Shown: positions 1 through 6,056 of the stretch, in pieces | Layout of the letters: each line of letters opens with the position of its first letter | Numbering within the stretch: position 1 is the first letter of the stretch | Assembly: GCA_030642585.1 (NCBI GenBank) | Contig: DAOWNN010000126.1 | Span: 1-6,641, forward strand | Reading direction: 5' to 3' | DNA length: 6,641 nucleotides | Source of the DNA: Bacteroidota bacterium | GTDB taxonomy: Bacteria > Bacteroidota > Bacteroidia > Bacteroidales > VadinHA17 | Program-made: the position numbers and the translations under genes | Notes under the pieces: generated by a model | Seen by the model: only the letters and a program-made list of their open reading frames with translations | Database searches by the model: none | Told to the model about the DNA's origin: nothing

Positions 1-1061
1 CAGGGGCATGGATTCATAGAAGCAACGAGCATAAAACTGGCAGGGTATTCCACTGTAAATTTCGCCCGTGAAATTGTAATTACACGATCTTCAATGGGTT
101 GTCTCAGCACTTCCAAAACCATCCGCTTAAATTCGGGAAGCTCATCAAGAAAGAGAACTCCATTGTGTGCCAGGGAAATTTCTCCTGGTTGTGGCCAGGA
201 GCCTCCTCCAACAAGTGCCACATCTGAAATTGTGTGGTGGGGTGAACGAAAAGGCCTTTTAGTTATCAGGGATATTTCCTGTTCAATTTTTCCGGCTACA
301 GAATGAATTTTGGTGGTTTCCAGAGCCTCCTCCAGGCTTAAAGGTGGAATTATGCCAGGTAGTCGTTTGGCCAGCATAGTCTTTCCGGAACCAGGCGGAC
401 CAATCATCATAGCCTTACGTCCACCTGAAGCAGCCATCCCCAGTGCCCTCTTAACAGTTTCCTGTCCTTTAACATCCGCAAAATCGAGCTCATACTTATT
501 TGCATACTCTGAAAAGAGTGCTTTCAGGTCTACCCTGGTTTTCTGAAGTTCTAATTCCCCGTTCATGAACCGAACAACCTCAAACAGGTTTTTCGCACCA
601 TATACATCCAGATCTTCAACCACAGCAGCCTCTTTTGCATTTTTCTCTGGGAGTATAATTCCTTTAAAACCTTCTTTTTTTGCCTGCAAAGCAATAGGTA
701 ATACCCCTTTAATAGGTTGCAACCCACCATCCAGCGAAAGTTCACCCATAATCAGGTAATCACTTAACTTATCAGACATGATTTGCTCAGAAGATGCAAG
801 AACTCCAATAGCCAGCGTTAAATCATATGCCGATCCCTCCTTACGAATATCTGCCGGAGCCATATTAATAACAATTTGCTTACCCGGCCATTTTAAACCA
901 CATACTCCAAAAGCAGATACCATCCTGTGCTGGCTCTCCTTCACAGCATTATCCGGAAGCCCAACGAGATAAAACCGAATGCCTCGTGAAACATTAACCT
1001 CAACAGTAACTGTTGTGGCGCTTATTCCATAAACTGCACTGCCGAATGTTTTAACAAGCAT
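1..1061 (-). CDS. comM: ComM/YifB-family AAA+ ATPase (Mg-chelatase-like), C-terminus outside window
   Basis: The reading frame is open from an ATG at 1061 down to the window edge and gives 353 residues beginning [18 protein letters not shown], the usual start of this family. Residues 1 to about 180 form the Lon-protease-like (ChlI) N-terminal domain, with the conserved stretches [10 protein letters not shown] and MGELSLDG. The Mg-chelatase-type AAA+ core starts near D193 (DFADVKGQ). It carries Walker A GPPGSGKT at 221-228 and Walker B GVLFLDE ending at D306-E307, followed by ASMNPCP at the window edge. Family members are about 500 residues, so roughly 150 residues (rest of the AAA+ lid and the C-terminal domain) are missing only because the window ends. 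Established knowledge: ComM is a cytosolic hexameric helicase that promotes branch migration when incoming single-stranded DNA recombines in natural transformation; it is not a true magnesium chelatase. The gene is divergent from the glycosyltransferase-like gene, so it starts its own transcript. Family identity is very secure; the transformation role in this organism is inferred. Confidence 0.96.
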   Translation of the reverse strand, partial: MLVKTFGSAVYGISATTVTVEVNVSRGIRFYLVGLPDNAVKESQHRMVSAFGVCGLKWPGKQIVINMAPADIRKEGSAYDLTLAIGVLASSEQIMSDKLSDYLIMGELSLDGGLQPIKGVLPIALQAKKEGFKGIILPEKNAKEAAVVEDLDVYGAKNLFEVVRFMNGELELQKTRVDLKALFSEYANKYELDFADVKGQETVKRALGMAASGGRKAMMIGPPGSGKTMLAKRLPGIIPPLSLEEALETTKIHSVAGKIEQEISLITKRPFRSPHHTISDVALVGGGSWPQPGEISLAHNGVLFLDELPEFKRMVLEVLRQPIEDRVITISRAKFTVEYPASFMLVASMNPCP

Positions 1062-1112
1062 AGATTAAATATAATATATGAAGGTGTTATCGCAGCCCAC
1101 TAACCTAATCTA
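1061..1112 (-). promoter_or_regulatory. Inverted repeat in comM leader that could mask the start codon
   Basis: On the plus strand TAGATTA at 1061-1067 is mirrored by TAATCTA at 1106-1112. In a comM transcript the upstream arm would pair with the downstream arm by seven Watson-Crick pairs, plus two G-U pairs on the loop side and one at the start-codon side. This would place the A and U of the AUG in the stem. The stem is AU-rich and the loop long (about 34-38 bases), so stability is doubtful. It matters only if transcription starts upstream of 1112. Confidence 0.3.
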
Positions 1113-1122
1113 CTAATAATCT

Positions 1123-1158
1123 TAAATATATAAAATAGTTAAGTGAATCCATAACAAA
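1123..1158 (-). promoter_or_regulatory. Candidate weak promoter for comM (Bacteroidota type)
   Basis: Read on the minus strand, TTTG (1158-1155) is followed after 24 bases by TATATTTA (1130-1123). This is one base off the Bacteroidota -7 consensus TAnnTTTG, and the spacing is longer than the usual 19-21. It would start RNA near 1116, about 55 bases before the ATG. AT-rich sequence produces such matches by chance, so confidence is low. Confidence 0.22.
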
Positions 1159-1191
1159 TTTGAGTTTAAAGGATTATAAAAATACTATTTG

Positions 1192-1199
1192 TATATTTG
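1192..1199 (+). promoter_or_regulatory. Candidate -7 promoter element for the 1220-2806 gene
   Basis: TATATTTG matches the Bacteroidota -7 consensus TAnnTTTG exactly and ends 20 bases before the ATG at 1220. No TTTG lies at the ideal distance upstream; the nearest, at 1159-1162 within the palindrome CAAATTTG, is 29 bases away. The leader would be very short, with no Shine-Dalgarno sequence, as is common in this phylum. Confidence 0.4.
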
Positions 1200-1219
1200 A
1201 TTAAACACAAGTTTACATT

Positions 1220-2806
1220 ATGTTAACAAAGCTTTCCTTCTCTCAAGCAACTGGCAGTAAATACTTTTTTTATTCTATTCTATTCTTAAATCTTTCTCTA
1301 ATCTGCTTTACTAAGTTTTATCCCTCAATGGATGGCCCAGCCCATCTGTATAACTCAAACATCCTGAGCCATTTGATTGGAGGCAACAAGGACATAGCTG
1401 AGTTTTACTCTATTAACATAATGCCAATTCCAAACTGGACAAGTCACATTATTTTATCACTTTTCCATGCCTTCTTACCTGCCTGGTTAGCTGAAAAAAT
1501 GCTTCTCTTCTTGTATATTATCGGAATGGCTCTGTCGTTCAGATTCCTGATTAAAGAACTAAACCCAGGGAATATATCCTTGAGCCTGCTCATTTTCCCA
1601 TTTATCTATTCATTCTTATTTCATCTTGGCTTTTATAACTTCAGTATTTCTTTCATCCTGTTTTTCTTTACTCTTGGTTTTTGGTTACGGCATCAATCCT
1701 CATTTAAAACATCTCATTACTTCATACTATCTCTGCTGATTACATTTACATATTTCTCAAATGTATTGACCTTCAGTTTCCTTGGCCTAACAGTTGGTTT
1801 GTTTATTCTTTATTTTACTTACAATAATTACATTAAGGACAATGACATTTCTCTTGCTTTAAAATCGGGTGGAAACAAATTGCTTGGACTATTTCTTGCT
1901 TCACTGCCTGGTTTGATTTTCCTGGCAATTTTTCTCACAAAAGTGACTTTTTTCCCTTCAGATAATAGCTATGGAGCAAAAGAACTTATAAAATGGATAA
2001 ATGATGCAAGGCCATTAATAGTTTTTGATTATGCAGGCGAAGAAATAATAACAGAGCAATTCTTTCATATTCTTTTGGTGCTGCTTATTCTTAGTTTTTT
2101 CCTTAAGAATAAAGCGAACGAGGTTAAACAGGCTATTTCATTCAAAAAGGCTGATGTCTTTTCTATTCCAATTCTTCTGGCTTTTGTACTATTATTCATA
2201 ATACCAAATGGTTCCGGGGCAGGCATGATGTCGGACAGGTTTAGTTTAATGATATATATTCTGGGACTGGTTTGGATAGTATCACGTGCAGTGCAAAGCA
2301 AATTTAATGTGATTGCCATAGTATTTGTTCTGGTTTTACATTTCGGACTTCTATTCAAGCATTTAAACGGAACTATTAAAAATTTGGATAAAGACGCACA
2401 AACAATTCATTACGCGGCAAATTTTGTTTCTAATAATAGTATTGTGTTACCAATAAATTTATCAGATAATTGGATGGAGCCACATTTTTCAAATTATTTG
2501 GGAGTTGATAAACCAATAATAATATTGGAAAATTATGAGGCCAATGTTGGTTGGTTCCCAACAAGGTGGAATACCGATAAATTGCCAAACATTATGCTTG
2601 GCGAAAAGAATTCTGTATGTGGTATTACCTGGTATAGTAATTCCGAAGCCAAAAATATCAGACAAATAAATAATGTCCTCTTATATGGAGATACCCGTAA
2701 ACTAGATGATCAAAACTGGGAAGAATTGAAAACAATCTTAACAAACGATTTTAAGTTAAGATATCGTTCTGAAGATAACTATGTTTTACTTTTTGAAAAA
2801 CTTTAA
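1220..2806 (+). CDS. Multi-pass membrane protein, putative GT-C-type glycosyltransferase
   Basis: This 528-residue protein is not one I can name. Residues 15-33 form a first membrane helix, followed by a loop with the motif SMDGPAHLYNS (D38, G39, P40, H42, Y44). Several more hydrophobic helices follow between about 75 and 380 (for example around 95-115, 118-160, 165-200, 220-240, 275-295, 315-335 and 345-380). The last 147 or so residues (382-528) are hydrophilic and probably form a soluble domain outside the cytoplasm. An acidic residue in the first periplasmic loop, many helices and a C-terminal soluble domain are the plan of GT-C enzymes such as the ArnT/PMT (GT39) group, which move sugars from lipid-phosphate donors. 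Function is therefore inferred from architecture only; substrate is unknown. The gene looks AT-richer than mutL and comM by eye. It is followed after 74 bases by the potassium channel gene on the same strand, with no clear terminator between. The ATG is the first before the first helix and sits 20 bases after a -7 match. Confidence 0.6.
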   Translation: MLTKLSFSQATGSKYFFYSILFLNLSLICFTKFYPSMDGPAHLYNSNILSHLIGGNKDIAEFYSINIMPIPNWTSHIILSLFHAFLPAWLAEKMLLFLYIIGMALSFRFLIKELNPGNISLSLLIFPFIYSFLFHLGFYNFSISFILFFFTLGFWLRHQSSFKTSHYFILSLLITFTYFSNVLTFSFLGLTVGLFILYFTYNNYIKDNDISLALKSGGNKLLGLFLASLPGLIFLAIFLTKVTFFPSDNSYGAKELIKWINDARPLIVFDYAGEEIITEQFFHILLVLLILSFFLKNKANEVKQAISFKKADVFSIPILLAFVLLFIIPNGSGAGMMSDRFSLMIYILGLVWIVSRAVQSKFNVIAIVFVLVLHFGLLFKHLNGTIKNLDKDAQTIHYAANFVSNNSIVLPINLSDNWMEPHFSNYLGVDKPIIILENYEANVGWFPTRWNTDKLPNIMLGEKNSVCGITWYSNSEAKNIRQINNVLLYGDTRKLDDQNWEELKTILTNDFKLRYRSEDNYVLLFEKL

Positions 2807-2880
2807 TCAAAGTAAATTTCTTCTTATGCAGGGGATTTTCAAGTAGGTATTTATTCAGGTTTTTTGTTCCTTTACAGAAA

Positions 2881-3693
2881 ATGAGCAATCAACTAAAAAA
2901 CAAGCTTTACAGGATTATTTTTGAATCGGATACCCCTACAGGGAAACGTTTTGATATATTCCTGCTCATTCTCATTGGCATCAGCATAATTGCTGTGTTG
3001 CTTGAGAGTGTACCAAATATACAGTCTCAATTTGGACATCAGCTTTACATTGCAGAATGGATAATTACCTTTTTCTTCAGTATTGAATATGTTTTTCGTA
3101 TCTGGGTTGTGAAGCACCCTGCAAAGTATATTTTTAGTTTCTACGGCATCATTGATCTGCTGGCCATTTTACCTAGTTTTATCGGCTTATTTTTTGTTGG
3201 GGCCCAGGGTTTAATGATCATCAGGGGTATACGCCTGTTAAGAATTTTCAGATTGTTCAAACTCACCCGTTATACCAGTGAAGGTGACACCCTTCTAAGA
3301 GCATTAAAAGCCAGCAGGACAAAAATCTCGGTTTTTCTCTTTGCAGTATTTACCATAGTAATTTTTATTGGAACCCTGATGTACCTTGTAGAGGGAGAGG
3401 AACATGGCTATACCAGCATTCCAAAAGGAATTTACTGGGCTATTGTCACCCTCACAACCGTAGGATATGGGGATATTGCTCCTGTTACTAACCTGGGACA
3501 ATTTATTGCAAGCCTGGTGATGATATTGGGTTACGGAATTATTGCCGTACCTACAGGAATTGTTACTGCCGAATTTGCAAAAGATAAATGGACAAATAAA
3601 TCTCTTAGTCGTAACTGTTCAAATTGTCTTAAAGAAGATCTTGATCCGGATGCTGCTTACTGTAAACATTGCGGGGAAAAACTTGAAGCTTAA
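2881..3693 (+). CDS. Voltage-gated-type potassium channel with C-terminal zinc ribbon
   Basis: This 270-residue protein is a complete six-helix ion channel subunit (Ion_trans family), expected to form tetramers in the inner membrane and pass K+. Helix S1 lies at about 23-43, S2 at about 55-78 and S3 at about 85-105. S4 at 111-130 carries a positive residue at every third position (R115, R118, R121, R124, K127, R130), the hallmark of a voltage sensor. S5 is at about 148-170. The pore helix leads to the selectivity filter TVGYGD at 193-198, the potassium signature, and S6 contains GYGIIAVPTGIVTAEFA. The cytosolic tail ends in a four-cysteine zinc ribbon (C246xxC249 and C261xxC264G). Such a ribbon is known in other bacterial channels of this type; its role is unclear, perhaps assembly or redox/metal sensing. 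The ATG at 2881 lies directly before the first amphipathic segment. No TAnnTTTG is visible in the preceding 74 bases, so it may be read through from the upstream gene, though the two functions have no evident link. Confidence 0.93.
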   Translation: MSNQLKNKLYRIIFESDTPTGKRFDIFLLILIGISIIAVLLESVPNIQSQFGHQLYIAEWIITFFFSIEYVFRIWVVKHPAKYIFSFYGIIDLLAILPSFIGLFFVGAQGLMIIRGIRLLRIFRLFKLTRYTSEGDTLLRALKASRTKISVFLFAVFTIVIFIGTLMYLVEGEEHGYTSIPKGIYWAIVTLTTVGYGDIAPVTNLGQFIASLVMILGYGIIAVPTGIVTAEFAKDKWTNKSLSRNCSNCLKEDLDPDAAYCKHCGEKLEA

Positions 3694-3717
3694 TCTGAAA
3701 TTTTTTAGATAAATTTG
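3683..3717 (+). promoter_or_regulatory. Candidate promoter for the small membrane protein and mutL
   Basis: TAAATTTG at 3710-3717 matches the Bacteroidota -7 consensus TAnnTTTG, and TTG at 3683-3685 stands 24 bases upstream as a possible -33 element (somewhat long spacing). The -7 box ends 19 bases before the ATG at 3737, similar to the arrangement at 1192-1199. I see no comparable box in 4022-4108, so mutL may depend on this promoter. Confidence 0.4.
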
Positions 3718-3736
3718 TTCCAATAATCATTATGTC

Positions 3737-4021
3737 ATGTCACAATTACCAAGCTTTTTCAGGACACATCAAACAAAGAGGTTCAACTATACACCTTTCT
3801 ATTACGATGAGCAAAAAGAAGATCTGGAACAACGAACCAGCCAGATTAAACAGGATATGGGACTTGAAAAAGGAGAAGTATATGCCCCAAAAATAAGAAA
3901 GGGTCAAATGGGCAATTATTACAAAAGAAAAAGAAAACAAATTGAACGTCGCTCAAATATACGTTTAGTCATACTCATATTATTTCTTGCCCTTGCGGCC
4001 TGGTTTCTGTTTTTCAGGTAA
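3737..4021 (+). CDS. Small tail-anchored membrane protein, conserved Bacteroidota type, function unknown
   Basis: This 94-residue protein has three visible parts. The N-terminal half is hydrophilic with the motif FNYTPFYYDE at 16-25. Next comes a strongly basic cluster at 63-72 (KRKRKQIERR). A single hydrophobic helix at about 75-93 ends the protein. By the positive-inside rule the N-terminal part faces the cytoplasm and the protein is tail-anchored in the inner membrane. From memory, short proteins with an FNYxPxYYD motif and one C-terminal helix are common beside mutL in Bacteroidota and are sometimes mislabelled as riboflavin synthase subunit beta; nothing here supports an enzymatic role. 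The gene starts 43 bases after the channel gene and ends 87 bases before mutL. An ATG at 3732 is in another frame, so 3737 is the start. That it is a real gene is supported by the motif, composition and promoter match; its role is not known to me. Confidence 0.85.
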   Translation: MSQLPSFFRTHQTKRFNYTPFYYDEQKEDLEQRTSQIKQDMGLEKGEVYAPKIRKGQMGNYYKRKRKQIERRSNIRLVILILFLALAAWFLFFR

Positions 4022-4108
4022 TTTATTTTCTGGCATTTCAATAATTCCAATTTTAATTTCAAGTTTGGCAAACCTTCAATATAAAAACACTTAATACAAC
4101 AGATTTCT

Positions 4109-5905
4109 ATGGCAGACATCATTCATTTATTGCCCGATTCGGTAGCCAATCAGATTGCAGCAGGGGAAGTTATCCAGCGTCCGGCATCTATTGTCAAGGA
4201 GCTGGTTGAAAATGCAGTTGATGCGGGAAGCACTGAGATAAAAGTATTACTAAAAGAAGCCGGGAAATCGAGAGTTCAGATAATTGACAATGGCTGTGGA
4301 ATGTCGGACACAGATGCCAGGATGTCTTTTGAAAGGCATGCAACTTCAAAAATTAAGGATGCTAATGATTTATTCTCTATACGCACCATGGGGTTTCGTG
4401 GCGAAGCTCTGGCTTCCATTGCTGCCGTTGCCCAGCTCGAACTTAAGACTTGTAAAAAAGAAGAAACACTTGGAACACTTATTAAAATTAACGGTTCAGA
4501 AATTGAAAGCCAGGAACCCACTAGTTGCCCTCCGGGAACTAATATCATAGTAAAGAATCTTTTCTATAATATCCCTGCACGAAGGAAATTTCTGAAATCC
4601 AACTCTACAGAACTAAGGCATCTGGTTATTGAGTTTCAACGCATAGCTCTCACCCTTCCACAAATTTCTTTTTCCCTGTACCATAACGACTCTGAAATCT
4701 ATAATTTATCTGCAGTTTCTTCCTTTCCCCAAAGGATAGCTGGTGTATTTGGCAGAGGAATTCTTCCAAATCTTGTTCCAGTGAAAACTGATACCAGCAT
4801 TGTAAATATTCGGGGGCATATTGGCAAACCTGAATTTGCCCGTAAAACTTATGGAGAGCAATTCTTTTTTGTGAATCATCGCTTTATGCGTCATCCATAT
4901 TTTCACAAAGCAGTGACCTCTGCCTATGAAGAAATTCTGCCACCTGAAACTATCCCTTCATACTTTTTATACTTTGATATTGATCCTGAAAACATAGATA
5001 TCAATATCCATCCTACAAAAACGGAAATAAAATTTGAGGACGAGAGATCCATCTGGCAAATACTAAATGCCAGCATTAGAGAAGCCCTGGGAAAATTCAA
5101 TGTAATTCCATCCATTGACTTTGATACTAAAGGTTCTATTGATATTCCGGTTTTAAGAAAGGATTCCCGGGCAAATCCACCACAAATAAGTATTGATCCC
5201 GGGTTTAATCCCTTTTTAGACAAACAGAACCTGGAAAATTGGGAAAAAATATATAAGAATTCCTCAGGAGAACAGGTAAAATGGCCCATACAACAGGAAA
5301 GTATAAACCCTCAAAATGAACTTTTTCAAACCGTAAGCCAGGCACAACAGAACCTATTTCATTTCAAGGGAAAGTATATACTCTCTTCTGTAAAATCAGG
5401 CCTCATGGTTATTGATCAGAAAAGAGCCCATGAACGAATCCTTTATGAAAATTTCCTGGAATTAAATTCTTCACTTAAGACTAGTGCTCAAAAAAGCCTG
5501 TTTCCCCATTCATTAGAATTGAACCCTGCCGATTACATACTTTTCAAAGAGCTTTTGCCAGATTTAAATAATATTGGTTTTGATATCCGTGACCTTGGAA
5601 ATAACGCTTTAATAGTAAACGCCTATCCATCTGAAGTTAACATAAATGATCCCGTTGAAGCTTTAGAAGTATTACTGCATGAATACAAAGCAACCCAGGT
5701 CCATCTGGAAAAAGGGCATAAGGAACGCCTGGCCCAATCACTGGCAAGGGCATCATCCATCCCTTATGGAAAAGTTCTGAATCAGGAAGAAATGAAGGAT
5801 CTGGTAGACCGTCTTTTTGCCTGCGACTCGCCTGGTTATTCTCCCGGAGGGAAACCGGTAATTTCCATTATAAGCATGGGAGAATTTGAAGAAAAATTCA
5901 ATTGA
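4109..5905 (+). CDS. mutL: DNA mismatch repair protein MutL
   Basis: MutL is the ATP-driven matchmaker of mismatch repair, linking mismatch-bound MutS to strand incision and excision. The 598 residues match the usual 600-650. The N-terminal GHKL ATPase is intact: LPDSVANQIAAGEVIQRP at 8-25, KELVENAVDAG at 30-40 with catalytic E34 and Mg-binding N35, DNGCGM at 60-65, and the lid motif GFRGEAL at 95-101. The transducer domain follows to about 335 (NIHPTKTEIKF), then a variable linker of about 90 residues rich in N, Q and P. The C-terminal dimerisation domain begins near 425. It contains QKSLFP at 461-466, which sits where other MutL proteins have the sliding-clamp-binding QxxLxP motif. The endonuclease signature is altered: DQKRAHERILYE (436-447) has K438 in place of the metal-binding histidine of DQHA(X)2E(X)4E, and SPGGKP (578-583) stands where CPHGRP is expected. 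The ATG at 4109 gives the canonical N-terminus; there is no Shine-Dalgarno sequence. It is probably cotranscribed with the small gene upstream. Confidence 0.98.
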   Translation: MADIIHLLPDSVANQIAAGEVIQRPASIVKELVENAVDAGSTEIKVLLKEAGKSRVQIIDNGCGMSDTDARMSFERHATSKIKDANDLFSIRTMGFRGEALASIAAVAQLELKTCKKEETLGTLIKINGSEIESQEPTSCPPGTNIIVKNLFYNIPARRKFLKSNSTELRHLVIEFQRIALTLPQISFSLYHNDSEIYNLSAVSSFPQRIAGVFGRGILPNLVPVKTDTSIVNIRGHIGKPEFARKTYGEQFFFVNHRFMRHPYFHKAVTSAYEEILPPETIPSYFLYFDIDPENIDINIHPTKTEIKFEDERSIWQILNASIREALGKFNVIPSIDFDTKGSIDIPVLRKDSRANPPQISIDPGFNPFLDKQNLENWEKIYKNSSGEQVKWPIQQESINPQNELFQTVSQAQQNLFHFKGKYILSSVKSGLMVIDQKRAHERILYENFLELNSSLKTSAQKSLFPHSLELNPADYILFKELLPDLNNIGFDIRDLGNNALIVNAYPSEVNINDPVEALEVLLHEYKATQVHLEKGHKERLAQSLARASSIPYGKVLNQEEMKDLVDRLFACDSPGYSPGGKPVISIISMGEFEEKFN

Positions 5906-5958
5906 ATCTTAATTAGATGTGACATTTTGACTGAAATTAATTTTTTTCATAAAATTTT

Positions 5959-5966
5959 TAACTTTG
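5959..5966 (+). promoter_or_regulatory. Candidate -7 promoter element for the rhomboid gene
   Basis: TAACTTTG matches TAnnTTTG. The nearest upstream TTTG (5926-5929) is 29 bases away, longer than the 19-21 expected, so the match is partial. If used, it would give a leader of about 80 bases that includes the hairpin at 5979-6020. Confidence 0.32.
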
Positions 5967-5978
5967 GCTCAAGTATTG

Positions 5979-6020
5979 AAGCACTTCCTGGCATAAGCTG
6001 ATTTATATAAGGAAATGCTT
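5979..6020 (+). other. Imperfect inverted repeat / leader hairpin upstream of rhomboid gene
   Basis: AAGCACTTCCT (5979-5989) pairs with AGGAAATGCTT (6010-6020): ten of eleven pairs form, with one C-A mismatch. Inside, ATAA (5993-5996) can pair with TTAT (6003-6006), closing a six-base loop. The same ATAAGC (5993-5998) can instead pair with GCTTAT (6017-6022), which would break the main stem. No run of T follows, so it does not look like a simple intrinsic terminator of mutL. GCTCAA occurs on both sides (5967-5972 and 6024-6029). Confidence 0.45.
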
Positions 6021-6056
6021 ATAGCTCAATAAGAATATTATTAAAAAATAACTTCT

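Noticed and set aside
94..972. Several plus-strand open frames of 60-80 codons opposite comM
   Set aside because: They lie antisense to a well-conserved ComM reading frame, have low-complexity or unnatural compositions, and lack start-region signals. They are shadows of comM.
1..1061. Magnesium chelatase for chlorophyll synthesis
   Set aside because: The N-terminal Lon-like domain and [12 protein letters not shown] start identify ComM/YifB rather than BchI/ChlI, and no other tetrapyrrole gene is present.
2065..2358. 97-codon minus-strand frame inside the GT-C-like gene
   Set aside because: It is fully antisense to a convincing multi-helix protein, with no recognisable motif or promoter.
2807..2880. 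T-rich stretch as a terminator after the GT-C-like gene
   Set aside because: A run of six T at about 2861-2866 exists, but no stable stem precedes it, so an intrinsic terminator is not supported.
4022..4108. Separate mutL promoter
   Set aside because: TTTG is present near 4063 but is preceded by CAAG, not TAnn, so no Bacteroidota -7 box is evident; cotranscription with the upstream small gene is simpler.
4924..5289. 121-codon minus-strand frame inside mutL
   Set aside because: It is fully embedded in the conserved MutL transducer and linker region, with no motif; read as a chance open frame.
5906..5958. Small palindrome ATCTTAATTAGAT and later T runs as a mutL terminator
   Set aside because: The stem is only four AT-rich pairs and is separated from the T runs; too weak to call.
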